Source: Kordia antarctica
Lineage (GTDB): Bacteria > Bacteroidota > Bacteroidia > Flavobacteriales > Flavobacteriaceae
NCBI RefSeq assembly: GCF_009901525.1
Contig: NZ_CP019288.1
Coordinates: 2,757,501-2,821,500, forward strand
Direction: 5' to 3'
DNA length: 64,000 nucleotides
Shown here piece after piece: positions 1 through 7,425 of this stretch. The position numbers and the translations under genes are program-made. The notes beneath the pieces are model-generated. The model saw only the letters and a program-made list of their open reading frames with translations, had not been told where the DNA came from and did no database searches. The first letter of the stretch is position 1; each line of letters starts with the position of its first letter.

Positions 1-1176
1 AATGATGAAGAAATTGGAGACTTGATTGCTAGAGCTTTTAAAGAAGTTGGAAAAGAAGGCGTCATTACTGTGGAAGAAGCAAAAGGAACTAAAACTGACA
101 TGAAAACAGTAGAAGGAATGCAGTTTGACAGAGGATTTTTATCTCCATATTTTGTGACGAATTCTGAAAAGATGGAAGTTGAATTGGAAAGTCCTTATAT
201 CTTATTATTTGATAAGAAAATTTCTTCAATGAAAGATTTAATGGCAGTATTGGAGCCTGTGGCGCAAACTGGAAAACCATTATTAATTATTGCTGAAGAT
301 GTTGACGGAGAAGCATTGGCTACGTTAGTTGTAAACAAACTTAGAGGTGCATTAAAAATTGCAGCGGTAAAAGCACCAGGTTTTGGTGACCGTAGAAAAG
401 CAATGTTAGAAGATATTGCCATCTTAACTGGCGGAACTGTAATCTCTGAGGAAAGAGGTTTTACCTTAGAGAATGCTACTATTGACATGCTAGGAACTGC
501 TGAGAAAATTACCATTAATAAAGACAACACTACAGTTGTAAATGGTTTTGGAGATGCTGATATGATTAAAACACGTGTTGGACAGATTAAAGCACAAATA
601 GAATCTACAACATCTGATTACGATAAAGAAAAACTGCAAGAACGTTTGGCTAAATTAGCTGGTGGTGTTGCTGTTTTATATGTTGGAGCTGCTTCTGAAG
701 TAGAAATGAAAGAGAAAAAAGACAGGGTTGATGATGCATTGCATGCAACACGCGCTGCTGTAGAAGAAGGAATCGTTGCCGGTGGTGGCGTTGCCTTGGT
801 TCGTGCAAAAGGTGTGTTGGATAAAATTACAACGGACAACTTAGACGAAGTAACAGGAATCAAAATTATTGCCCGTGCTATTGAAGAACCGTTACGTACT
901 ATTGTTTCTAACGCTGGTGGCGAAGGAAGCGTTGTGGTTTCTAAAGTAATGGAAGGAAAAAAAGATTTCGGATACAATGCAAAAACGGAAGAATACGTTG
1001 ATATGTTGAAAGCTGGAATTATTGATCCTAAAAAAGTAACACGTATTGCATTAGAAAATGCAGCTTCTGTGGCAGGAATGATCTTGACAACAGAATGTGC
1101 ATTGGTAGATATTAAAGAAGATGCGCCTGCTGGCGGAATGCCACCAATGGGCGGCGGAATGCCAGGAATGATGTAG
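1..1176 (+). CDS. groL: Chaperonin GroEL (60 kDa), 3' part
   Basis: ATP-driven folding chaperonin of the cytosol, forming a double ring with GroES. The window opens inside the gene: frame 1 is open from base 1, so the first methionine at base 22 is internal and the N-terminal ~150 residues lie upstream. The 391 visible residues run from the apical domain ([21 protein letters not shown]) through the equatorial domain ([34 protein letters not shown]) to the typical Gly/Met-rich tail [14 protein letters not shown]. Length and tail match full-length bacterial GroEL, so the 3' end is intact. A hairpin with a T-run about 100 bp downstream is a likely terminator. Identity is certain; groES is not visible. 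Confidence 0.98.
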   Translation, partial: NDEEIGDLIARAFKEVGKEGVITVEEAKGTKTDMKTVEGMQFDRGFLSPYFVTNSEKMEVELESPYILLFDKKISSMKDLMAVLEPVAQTGKPLLIIAEDVDGEALATLVVNKLRGALKIAAVKAPGFGDRRKAMLEDIAILTGGTVISEERGFTLENATIDMLGTAEKITINKDNTTVVNGFGDADMIKTRVGQIKAQIESTTSDYDKEKLQERLAKLAGGVAVLYVGAASEVEMKEKKDRVDDALHATRAAVEEGIVAGGGVALVRAKGVLDKITTDNLDEVTGIKIIARAIEEPLRTIVSNAGGEGSVVVSKVMEGKKDFGYNAKTEEYVDMLKAGIIDPKKVTRIALENAASVAGMILTTECALVDIKEDAPAGGMPPMGGGMPGMM

Positions 1177-1181
1177 TATTG

Positions 1182-1227
1182 AAGTTGAAGTTGAGGTTGA
1201 GGTTGAGGTTGAAAATGAAGTTGAAAA
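1182..1227. repeat. Hexanucleotide (GTTGAG/GTTGAA) repeat
   Basis: Directly behind the groEL stop lies an imperfect run of GTTGAAG/GTTGAG hexamers, fading into related GAAGTTGAAAAGC and GAGCCTGAGACTGAA words to about 1258. It is not part of an open frame continuing from groEL. Simple-sequence DNA with no recognised role. Confidence 0.7.
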
Positions 1228-1272
1228 GCTGAAGTTTGAAACTGAGCCTGAGACTGAATATATATTAAAAAA

Positions 1273-1353
1273 GGCTGTCTAAAAAGTGTTAGAAAGCGTC
1301 ATTCTGAACTTGATTCGGTTTGACGAAAATTCGACTTTTTAGACAGTCTTTTT
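1273..1353 (+). terminator. Long-stem terminator after groEL
   Basis: Arms at 1273-1286 (GGCTGTCTAAAAAG) and 1335-1348 (CTTTTTAGACAGTC) pair with one mismatch and are followed by a T-run. A-rich sequence before the left arm makes it usable from both strands, so it could also stop the convergent regulator gene at 1384. The ~48-bp loop carries a copy of the CTGAACTTGATTC word that recurs at 15.67 and 37.41 kb, as if a repeat had inserted into the loop. Confidence 0.65.
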
Positions 1354-1383
1354 TTATCTGATAAATTAAGTGTATTTCACATT

Positions 1384-2097
1384 CTAAAACTGCCTTAGAA
1401 AACTAGAAACGGTTTCACCTGTGTTTTTCTGAAATGCTTTTGAAAAGGATTCTGTAGTACCAAAACCCGATTCTTTCGCCATCGCTTTTACGGTATATTT
1501 TCTGTAATTCGTATTGTTTTCTAATTCTTGAAGACTATGTTGAATTCGCAAATCATTGATGTAATTTCGAAACGATTTTAACTTATACGTATTAATCACT
1601 TTTGATAAATATTTCGTGTTCGTTTTTAGTTGCTTCGCAAATTGGTGCAATGTAATTTTTGTGATTAAAAAACCTCTTTCTTTTTCAAATGCTTGAAGAT
1701 TTTGCAGAATGGAAGCCACAATAGTTTCATCAATTTCTATGTATGTTTCGTTACTTTTTTTATCATCATTACTTTTATCTTGGTTATTTTTTTCAAGCAA
1801 TTCAATAATTTTTTTAAGATGATTGTATCCTTTCGTTTTTCGAGCGCATAACAACCCGAAAATGAGTACTAATAACAATACAATTCCTATTGATAAATAA
1901 TATCTAGTTTCAAGTGCTTGTTGTGTTTGCAAAAGCTGTTCTAGTTGTTTGTCTTGTGTTTGGTAAGCGAAACTATCAACGGTTTGTTCAAAATTTTGCT
2001 CTTTCTGTTCATTAGCATGTACAGTTGTATTACACATAAAACATGCAAATAGTATGAATGTACAATATTGAATACGTATATTTTTTAATGATTTCAT
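1384..2097 (-). CDS. Membrane-anchored AraC-family regulator, short form
   Basis: Helix-turn-helix transcription regulator of the Bacteroidota type that is anchored in the inner membrane. I take the ATG at 2097 as the start (237 aa) because it begins a clear signal sequence (MKSLKNIRIQYCTFILFACF); the longer frame to 2241 runs into repeat DNA. Order: signal peptide, ~45-residue periplasmic linker, transmembrane helix (YYLSIGIVLLLVLIFGLLC, ~70-90), charged linker, then a C-terminal AraC domain with both HTH units (LHQFAKQLKTNTKYLSKVIN and AMAKESGFGTTESFSKAFQ). The domain closely resembles that of the broken regulator at 7485-13074, but here the TPR sensor part is absent. Target unknown. It converges on groEL and has no operon partner. 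Confidence 0.85.
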   Translation of the reverse strand: MKSLKNIRIQYCTFILFACFMCNTTVHANEQKEQNFEQTVDSFAYQTQDKQLEQLLQTQQALETRYYLSIGIVLLLVLIFGLLCARKTKGYNHLKKIIELLEKNNQDKSNDDKKSNETYIEIDETIVASILQNLQAFEKERGFLITKITLHQFAKQLKTNTKYLSKVINTYKLKSFRNYINDLRIQHSLQELENNTNYRKYTVKAMAKESGFGTTESFSKAFQKNTGETVSSFLRQF

Positions 2098-2473
2098 ATC
2101 ATGTTTTTTTATCATTCCCGCGTACTTCGTTATACTCAGTAACCAATGGGAATCTTTACTCCCAACAAAAGAATATCGAATATCGATTAGCGAATGTTGA
2201 TGTAAGAAGTTTTTGAATTCTGCTTCACGACTAACTCCCAATAAGATTAACGATTAACGAATGTTGATTTTTGATTTGAGAAGTTTTTTGAATTCTGCTT
2301 CATGACTAACACCCAAAATCCAATATCGAATATCGATTAACGAATGTTGATTTAAGAAGTTTTAAATTCTGCTTCACGACTAACTCCCAATAAGATTAAC
2401 GATTAACGAATGTTGATTTTTGATTTGAGAAGTTTACCGACAACCAATAACTCACAACTCACAACCAAAAACA
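2098..2473. repeat. Two-copy ~115-bp direct repeat upstream of the AraC gene
   Basis: This gene-free stretch holds two imperfect direct copies, 2171-2286 and 2322-2435. The right halves (2221-2286 and 2370-2435) are identical over about 66 bases, including AATGTTGATTTTTGATTTG. Words such as GAATATCGAATATCGATTA recur. No credible coding frame crosses it. The arrangement suggests a recent local duplication of already repetitive intergenic DNA; a regulatory role is possible but unsupported. Confidence 0.75.
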
Positions 2474-2653
2474 CTAAGTGTTTTCCTCCAATTCCTTCTC
2501 AATTTCATCATCAACTTCATTTTCTTTTTCACTTTTTGAATTCCTCTTCATTGAAGTAAAAGCATATAGATATATTATCACAGCGATTATAATCACAATA
2601 AAGATGAATACTGATAATAGCAATATGTTGTTTGATATAATTTCAATACGCAT
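2474..2653 (-). CDS. Small single-pass membrane protein (59 aa)
   Basis: Unrecognised small protein. The ATG at 2653 opens a 59-codon frame: one N-terminal hydrophobic helix (NNILLLSVFIFIVIIIAVII, residues ~8-28) followed by a strongly charged tail (KSEKENEVDDEIEKELEE), the layout of a bitopic inner-membrane protein with a cytosolic acidic tail. The earlier ATG at 2660 is in another frame and stops at once. A bidirectional terminator (2684-2733) separates it from the small-gene cluster upstream, so it probably has its own promoter. The opposite-strand frame over the same bases is low-complexity and is not believed. Confidence 0.55.
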   Translation of the reverse strand: MRIEIISNNILLLSVFIFIVIIIAVIIYLYAFTSMKRNSKSEKENEVDDEIEKELEENT

Positions 2654-2683
2654 AATTCATATATTTTAATACTAAACTCAGTT

Positions 2684-2733
2684 AAAAAAAGCCATGCGTA
2701 TAGCTGACTATGCTAATCAAAGCATGGCTTTTT
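2684..2733. terminator. Bidirectional terminator hairpin
   Basis: Perfect arms AAAAAGCCATGC (2686-2697) and GCATGGCTTTTT (2722-2733) with flanking A and T runs on both sides. On the minus strand it would end the small-gene operon reaching down from 4599 to 2764. Confidence 0.8.
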
Positions 2734-2763
2734 AAGGTAATTATGAAAAAAAAGTGAAACTGT

Positions 2764-2931
2764 TTAGTGTTTCTTTTTATGGGAAAAAATGCTTTTCCAT
2801 GTTACGTCATACATGTTCCAATGGTACTTTTTGTCTAAGAAATTCATTAGTTTTCTAAAAAGATACATTAGTGTAAATATGCCAATCCATTTTAGAATAT
2901 TTTGTCCTGTGGTTAGATGTAGGAATGTCAT
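2764..2931 (-). CDS. Small basic membrane-associated protein (55 aa)
   Basis: Unrecognised. ATG at 2931, stop at 2764-2766, 55 residues. The middle part (ILKWIGIFTLMYLFRKLMNF) is hydrophobic enough to be a membrane helix; the C-terminus is basic and ends SHKKKH. It starts 16 bases after the stop of the 169-residue membrane protein and is followed by the terminator at 2684-2733, so it looks like the last gene of that operon. Short length keeps confidence moderate. Confidence 0.45.
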   Translation of the reverse strand: MTFLHLTTGQNILKWIGIFTLMYLFRKLMNFLDKKYHWNMYDVTWKSIFSHKKKH

Positions 2932-2947
2932 TGTTTTGAATTAGTTT

Positions 2948-3457
2948 TTAAATGTTGTTGACAAGCTTGAACCAACCTACATAATATAAAAGGTCAAGAG
3001 TTATAAAAAAGAAATAAAAATCTATAAATGCTAATACTGTTGAAACTCCAATAATTAAAACATCTTTAAATTTTAACTTCGGTAGAATATATTTTATCAA
3101 CATAAAAACCGAAATTAAAAAAATAGACCATAAAAATACTAGATATACCAATTCCATGTTTTTTTCGTCTTCACAATACTTTGAAGTTCCCATGAAAACG
3201 GATAAGAATAAATATATATTCACAAGCGTAATACTAAGCCTTAGAATAAATTTAGGAATAGTATCAAATTTAATAACTAACCATAAACTCATTAAAAAAC
3301 TTAGTATTACTGGCAATAGATAAAATAGTGGGCTCAAAATTTTAATCTCAAGAAAACTACTATTAAATACAATATATTCTTGAGTAAGCCAATAAGTAAT
3401 AGTAACAATAATCGTTACAATTAATATCTGAAATAGTATAAGAGTATGTTTTTTCAA
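2948..3457 (-). CDS. Polytopic membrane protein (169 aa), function unknown
   Basis: No family recognised. Almost entirely hydrophobic, with about five predicted transmembrane segments (LILFQILIVTIIVTITYWL; FYLLPVILSFLMSLWLVI; LRLSITLVNIYLFLSVFMG; LVYLVFLWSIFLISVFMLI; VLAFIDFYFFFITLDLLYYV). A short loop before the fourth helix holds CEDEKN. It sits 25 bases behind the 61-residue protein at 3483 and two genes behind the Cys-flanked lipoprotein at 3688, so all probably share one transcript. Small polytopic proteins beside a secreted peptide or toxin often give self-protection, but nothing in the sequence proves this here. Confidence 0.7.
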   Translation of the reverse strand: MKKHTLILFQILIVTIIVTITYWLTQEYIVFNSSFLEIKILSPLFYLLPVILSFLMSLWLVIKFDTIPKFILRLSITLVNIYLFLSVFMGTSKYCEDEKNMELVYLVFLWSIFLISVFMLIKYILPKLKFKDVLIIGVSTVLAFIDFYFFFITLDLLYYVGWFKLVNNI

Positions 3458-3482
3458 GACTTATTATTGGTTTAGTAGGTTC

Positions 3483-3668
3483 TTATAATATCTTTTCAAC
3501 CCTAGTGATAAGCACAACAATTATCAAAAAGGTAGCTATTAAGTAAAAACTATTCCATCCTTCTGCTTTTCTTTTTTCTTTACTAGTTGTTTTCGAGTAA
3601 TTTATCCAACCATAAGAGTTGAAAACCAACGCTAACGCGCATATTATAATTGTTATTGTATTCCACAT
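3483..3668 (-). CDS. Small two-helix membrane protein (61 aa)
   Basis: Unrecognised. Two hydrophobic helices (NTITIIICALALVFNSYGW at ~3-21 and FYLIATFLIIVVLITRV at ~41-58) joined by a basic loop (KTTSKEKRKAEG), consistent with an inner-membrane hairpin having a cytosolic loop. It begins 19 bases after the lipoprotein gene at 3688 and precedes the five-helix protein at 2948, inside the same apparent operon. Confidence 0.6.
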   Translation of the reverse strand: MWNTITIIICALALVFNSYGWINYSKTTSKEKRKAEGWNSFYLIATFLIIVVLITRVEKIL

Positions 3669-3687
3669 AATTTATAGTTTTAATTTT

Positions 3688-4599
3688 TTACCACCAATCC
3701 ATACAGTCGCCAAATTCATATACAAAAATTGCTACTCCAACCCAGCCAAGAGTTCTACTAGCGACTTTTCTGATTGCTTTTTTTAATAATTTTTTACCTG
3801 CTGAACTATTTACTCCAAGACGCACCACTTCTGCTATTGCAGATATACCCAATGCATCTCCAGCACATTGACCAAGTCTGGAGGCATGAGCATTTTGTCC
3901 AAACAAGGACATAAAATTTACAGAAGCTGTTGAATTTTCATTCTGTTCCTCAGCAATTAACATCATAACTGTAGGTACTAAATTATATTCTTCTATTGCG
4001 CCACCTTCATTATCAGCAGTAAAAAGATTTTGAATATCAGATTCGGTTAACCCTTTAGTTATTAAATAATTTTTAGCATCAGCTATAGACAATTCCATAG
4101 CTTCAACAGTCGGTTCTACTGGAATATCAAAACACATTGAATATCCAAATGCCACAGGATCATTAGCAATAATATCGCTATTTGCATCATCTAAAATTAC
4201 TGGTCTAGTACCAGTTTGATTCCCAATAGTAACTATTTCTCCGAAAGTATCTACACTTGTTGGGTCAATAACACCTGTATTAGATGGATCCGCAGTATCA
4301 TCTTGGTTTAATAATAAACACATTTTAAAGGTAGTAATTTCAGTTGTGTTTTCTTTCATCAAATCACTTCCTTTTATATCTCCTTTGGTTGCTGATGGAG
4401 AAATTACAATTTCTTGCAATCGCTGATTAGTTTCTTGCAATGCCGCTAAGAAGTTTGTTTTTGCTTCTTCTTGGACTTCATTATCAAAGGTACTTTCCGT
4501 TTGACAAGCTTGAAATGCTAGCACTCCAACTACTAAACTTAGTTTAATCATAAAGATTGCGAACAATCCTTTTCCAATTCTTTTAATTCCGTTACTCAT
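3688..4599 (-). CDS. Predicted lipoprotein with cationic Cys-flanked hydrophobic C-terminus
   Basis: No family recognised. The N-terminus is basic followed by a long hydrophobic stretch ending in FQAC at residue 32, a loose lipobox of the kind accepted in Bacteroidota. Residues ~35-235 are acidic, soluble and Asn/Asp/Thr-rich. The last ~60 residues change character: a Gly/Ala-rich start (GQCAGDALGISAIAE), a basic amphipathic part (AGKKLLKKAIRKVASRT) and a hydrophobic end (LGWVGVAIFVYEFGDCMDWW), with one Cys near each end that could form a disulfide. This layout recalls membrane-active peptides or bacteriocin-like tails and is followed by two to three small membrane proteins. A toxin/immunity reading is only an inference. 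An IS inserted about 150 bp upstream may have altered its promoter. Confidence 0.7.
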   Translation of the reverse strand: MSNGIKRIGKGLFAIFMIKLSLVVGVLAFQACQTESTFDNEVQEEAKTNFLAALQETNQRLQEIVISPSATKGDIKGSDLMKENTTEITTFKMCLLLNQDDTADPSNTGVIDPTSVDTFGEIVTIGNQTGTRPVILDDANSDIIANDPVAFGYSMCFDIPVEPTVEAMELSIADAKNYLITKGLTESDIQNLFTADNEGGAIEEYNLVPTVMMLIAEEQNENSTASVNFMSLFGQNAHASRLGQCAGDALGISAIAEVVRLGVNSSAGKKLLKKAIRKVASRTLGWVGVAIFVYEFGDCMDWW

Positions 4600-4738
4600 A
4601 ATTTTATTAGTTTATTAAATACACCTACTCATACGTTTTTCGGTTTCCACGACGTTTTGGAAAGTTTAAATGCTAAATTTTAAATGTAAAATTTCAATCT
4701 AGCGTTTCACATGTTCACTTTCACAGGAAGGATTTCCT

Positions 4739-4748
4739 TATGACTAAA
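4739..4748. repeat. Left target-site duplication of the ISAs1-type element
   Basis: TATGACTAAA immediately left of the element is repeated exactly at 5983-5992 immediately right of it, giving a 10-bp target duplication. Confidence 0.9.
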
Positions 4749-5982
4749 CAGGGCAGAATCATACTTTTTAAGACAATATAATCATTTATTTGCCTGATTA
4801 TTAATTGTTTAAGTTATCAATTATTCGTATATTATACTGATAATCAATTACTTAACTCAATGAAACCATCTGATAACTTAAAAGACATTTTTGGGCAAAT
4901 ACAAGACCACAGAAGCCATATAAACAAGCTTCATAATTTAGTAGATATCCTTCTTATTGGTATAATTGCAGTGATTTCTGGGGCAGAAACTTGGGAACAA
5001 ATGGCTGGGTTTGCCAAATCAAAAGAACCTTTTTTAAAGAAATTCTTAGAATTACCTAACGGTATTCCTTCGAAAGTAACTATCAATAGAGTCTTTTCAG
5101 CTATTGATAGTGAACAATTTGAATCTTGTTTTATTGATTGGGTCAATTCAATTGCAAATTTAAGTAAAGGTCAAATAATTGCGATTGATGGTAAAACGAT
5201 ACGTGGCGCAAAGTCTCATGGTAAAAAATCGCCAATTCACATGGTTAGTGCTTGGGCTTGCGAAAACAATCTTGTTCTAGGTCAAGTTAAAACAGCTGAA
5301 AAGTCAAACGAAATTACTGCGATACCAGAATTACTGAACATCCTTAGTATTGCAGGAAATACTATTACAATAGATGCTATGGGAACTCAAAAAGAAATTG
5401 CAAAAAAAATAATTGAACTAGATGCTGATTATATTTTAGCAGTTAAAGCAAATCAACCGCAGTTATTAGAACATATTGAAGATGAGTTTCGGTTTTCCAA
5501 ACAACTAGAAACATACACTAAACATGATTTAGATCATGGGCGTATTGAAACTAGAACATGTAGCGTAATTACTGATTTTAAGTTTATTGAACAGGACAAT
5601 CAATGGAAAAATTTACAAAGTATTATAAAAATAGATAGCATTCGTGAATTTAAAAATAGTGATAAAGCGACAGAAAAAGCGACACGATATTATATTTCAA
5701 GTTTACGAAATGATGCTAGTGAATTTCAATCTAAAATACGCTCGCATTGGGCGGTAGAAAATAAATTACATTGGACTTTAGATGTAGCTTTCTCTGAAGA
5801 TGCTTCTAGAAAAAGAGCAGGAAATGCTGCTCAAAATTATTCTATTCTGCTTAAAATTGCTTTAAATCTATTGAAAAATGAAACCTCTAAAAAGCTATCT
5901 ATGAAAAGCAAAAGACTTGAAGCTGGATGGAATGAAGACTATTTACTCAGAATATTAAATTTAAAAGTATGATTCTGCCCTG
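4749..5982 (+). mobile_element. ISAs1-family insertion sequence, 1234 bp
   Basis: Complete element bounded by terminal inverted repeats starting CAGGGCAGAATCATACTTTT (left from 4749, right ending 5982), which match over ~22 bases with one extra T in the left arm. It carries a single intact transposase gene whose stop codon lies inside the right repeat. The perfect 10-bp duplication TATGACTAAA and the intact gene point to a recent, probably still active copy. It lies in the intergenic region upstream of the minus-strand lipoprotein gene at 3688-4599. Confidence 0.92.
4860..5972 (+). CDS. ISAs1-family DDE transposase
   Basis: 370-residue transposase filling the element. The N-terminal part (~1-90) matches the DDE_Tnp_1-associated domain (LVDILLIGIIAVISGAETWE). 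The catalytic core shows the expected acidic residues: first Asp in IAIDGKTIRGA (~118), second Asp in ITIDAMGTQKEIA (~172) and the Glu in SHWAVENKLHWTLDVAFSED (~300), the usual ISAs1 signature. No frameshift or stop. The ATG at 4860 follows an AT-rich leader and matches family length. Confidence 0.95.
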   Translation: MKPSDNLKDIFGQIQDHRSHINKLHNLVDILLIGIIAVISGAETWEQMAGFAKSKEPFLKKFLELPNGIPSKVTINRVFSAIDSEQFESCFIDWVNSIANLSKGQIIAIDGKTIRGAKSHGKKSPIHMVSAWACENNLVLGQVKTAEKSNEITAIPELLNILSIAGNTITIDAMGTQKEIAKKIIELDADYILAVKANQPQLLEHIEDEFRFSKQLETYTKHDLDHGRIETRTCSVITDFKFIEQDNQWKNLQSIIKIDSIREFKNSDKATEKATRYYISSLRNDASEFQSKIRSHWAVENKLHWTLDVAFSEDASRKRAGNAAQNYSILLKIALNLLKNETSKKLSMKSKRLEAGWNEDYLLRILNLKV

Positions 5983-6073
5983 TATGACTAAACATTTGCC
6001 GCGATGTGTATTAAAAAAATACGTATCTTTGATTTTGCAGATCGTAGGCAAATGTTTATTTGTTTATGTTAAG

Positions 6074-6100
6074 ACTCTCGTTTTACGGGAGTTTTTTTTT
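6074..6100 (+). terminator. Intrinsic terminator
   Basis: Stem ACTCTCG (6074-6080) with CGGGAGT (6086-6092), 5-base loop, followed by nine T. No plus-strand gene ends nearby, so it may close a very short transcript starting near the TATCTTTG box at 6024-6031, or be a leftover of a gene lost when the IS arrived. Confidence 0.7.
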
Positions 6101-6127
6101 GTTTTTAGAGTACTTCTCAATAGTTCT

Positions 6128-6178
6128 GCTGAGTATATCGAAGTACAATTTTCTTTCATTTCGACTCCGCTCAATGTG
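6128..6178. repeat. REP-like inverted pair (CTTCGACTNCGCTCA family)
   Basis: CTGAGTATATCGAAG (about 6128-6142) faces TTCGACTCCGCTCA (6160-6173) as an imperfect inverted pair. The same core recurs at 18236, 20164, 40691 and 49722, always between genes and near gene ends. Confidence 0.6.
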
Positions 6179-6223
6179 CCGAAAATAACTGGAAGTGACG
6201 TTTTTTGATTTTCAACCCACAAC

Positions 6224-6376
6224 TAAAAAACCTCTTTTTCGGATTCCGAACTATCTTTTTGCGGTTCTGTGAGGGCTACGACCCCTAAGCAAACCATCTT
6301 TTTGGGGTTCTGTAAGGGCTGTTACCCCTAAACGAACCACCTTTTTGGGATTCTGTTAGGGGGTATACCCCCCAAA
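6224..6376. repeat. Three 43-bp tandem repeats with internal dyads
   Basis: Units start at 6248, 6291 and 6334 with exact 43-base spacing; a 24-base partial copy precedes them. Consensus begins RAACCATCTTTTTGGGRTTC and ends in a small stem of the form AGGGCTGTTACCCCT. The dyad is kept in every unit with compensating changes (GGGCTACGACCC, GGGCTGTTACCC, GGGGGTATACCCCC), which suggests selection on the stem or an intrinsic repeat structure. Confidence 0.75.
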
Positions 6377-6510
6377 ACAACCGCATTAAGTCAATAAATA
6401 ACCCCAAATATTCAGCAAACAACCGCATTAATTCTATTTTCAAATCCATAAAGACAGTAAAACAACCTTGAAAAGATAGTACACAACATATTTTAATCTG
6501 TAATGAATTC

Positions 6511-6768
6511 TTATATACCCAATATTCGATTTCTTTTTTCAACCGTTTTTTTAGTTTCTTCTTGGGTTTGGATGCAAAGTTCCATAATTGCATTTTCAAT
6601 CTCTTTATTTTCATTGAGCCCATTAAACACATTCCGAATCATGGATGTACCATACGCTGTCCCTTTTCGGTTGGTTACCTTTTTTTCCTTTAAAATTTTT
6701 AACACATCTGCTGTGTAATGATAACCTAAAATCTTTTTGAGTTCTTTACGCTGTTCCTTGTGTATCAT
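6511..6768 (-). CDS. Small basic hypothetical protein (85 aa)
   Basis: I do not recognise a named family. Highly charged, mostly helical, 85 residues. The segment GYHYTADVLKILKEKKVTNR followed by KGTAYGTSMIRNVFNGL looks like a helix-turn-helix or resolvase-type DNA-reading module, where a residue stretch (TAYGTSMIRNVFNG) resembles recognition helices of phage-type regulators; this is inference. Its ATG overlaps the stop of the gene at 6765 in ATGA, so the two are translationally coupled and probably act together. Confidence 0.65.
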   Translation of the reverse strand: MIHKEQRKELKKILGYHYTADVLKILKEKKVTNRKGTAYGTSMIRNVFNGLNENKEIENAIMELCIQTQEETKKTVEKRNRILGI

Positions 6769-7253
6769 GCGTCTGTTTGCTGGTCAGTACTCGTAGGTCT
6801 GCCACTTCTAGCAAAAAGTACTTTCATATCTTCGTACACCGTTTTAGAACCTGGTTCGTTTTCGCCAGCTAGGTAGCGTATCATTCTGTAAAAGCTGAGT
6901 GTATTGGTGTAATTGTCGTGGTCTAGTAAGGTTTTGGTATCTAACAACTGCTGTGTTAGGTTTTGTAAACGTTGAGTACGTTCTTCCATTTGTTGGCGTG
7001 CGTTGTAGTCTTTGTCAAACTCGGTTTTGTCTATAAAGTTAGGAACCCAATTTGGATGTTGCTCCATGTAGTTTTTTGCTTTGTCTACAATGAGTTTGTT
7101 TTGGTTGCCTATACTTCCGTATTGTTGGCGTTGCTCGGGTGTAATGTTTACCATTTTTCCTGCAAGTACTTGTTGTATGCCATCTAAGTGTGTGTCTAGG
7201 GCTGTGAGTTCTTCGGTTGTGAATTCAATACTAATTAAATTTTCTAATGCCAT
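6765..7253 (-). CDS. Hypothetical cytosolic helical protein (162 aa)
   Basis: Unrecognised soluble protein, rich in Gln, Glu and Lys, without signal peptide or membrane helix. Conserved-looking parts are SIEFTTEELTALDTHLDGIQ near the N-terminus and a long coiled-coil-prone middle (QMEERTQRLQNLTQQLLDTK, ~90-110); the C-terminus (GSKTVYEDMKVLFARSGRP) is basic. It shares a 4-base ATGA overlap with the gene at 6511. The pair is probably a two-gene operon driven from the 7254-7484 intergenic region. Confidence 0.7.
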   Translation of the reverse strand: MALENLISIEFTTEELTALDTHLDGIQQVLAGKMVNITPEQRQQYGSIGNQNKLIVDKAKNYMEQHPNWVPNFIDKTEFDKDYNARQQMEERTQRLQNLTQQLLDTKTLLDHDNYTNTLSFYRMIRYLAGENEPGSKTVYEDMKVLFARSGRPTSTDQQTDA

Positions 7254-7425
7254 CTTGTTTTTTATTAAGAATTATACTTTAATTTACAAATCTGAGTTTT
7301 GTAGTTAGCAGCAATTTTTATTTTAAGATTTCGCTTGTTAAAATTAAAACTACTATTTTAGCTATCAGATTTTTTTGATGGTGTAAATGTAGGTTTCAAA
7401 ACACTGTAAATCAAGAAGATTATTT

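Larger units (their letters stand above)
5983..6510. other. Gene-free 528-bp stretch with hairpins and repeats
   Basis: No convincing gene. Contents in order: the right IS target duplication (5983-5992); a dyad ACATTTGCC/GGCAAATGT (from 5993 and 6047); a -7 like TATCTTTG (6024-6031); a terminator (6074-6100); a REP-like inverted pair (6128-6178); a partial and then three full 43-bp tandem units (6224-6376); and the word AACAACCGCATTAA twice (6376 and 6417). Open frames here, including one on the minus strand reaching 6632, arise from the repeats. Confidence 0.7.

Noticed and set aside
2478..2669. 63-residue plus-strand frame
   Set aside because: Ser/Phe low-complexity; the opposite strand over the same bases encodes a plausible membrane protein with a charged tail (2474-2653).
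4600..4738. Promoter of the lipoprotein gene at 3688-4599
   Set aside because: No clear TTG/TAnnTTTG pair could be placed on the minus strand between the IS and the start codon.
5969..6208. 79-residue plus-strand frame starting at the IS right end
   Set aside because: It runs through the inverted repeat, terminator and REP element, with no family-like content.
6248..6376. Possible CRISPR array of 43-bp units
   Set aside because: Units abut directly without unique spacers and differ from each other throughout.
6285..6632. 115-residue minus-strand open frame
   Set aside because: It overlaps the better-supported 85-residue gene at 6511 in another frame, and its C-terminal half is the translation of the 43-bp repeats.
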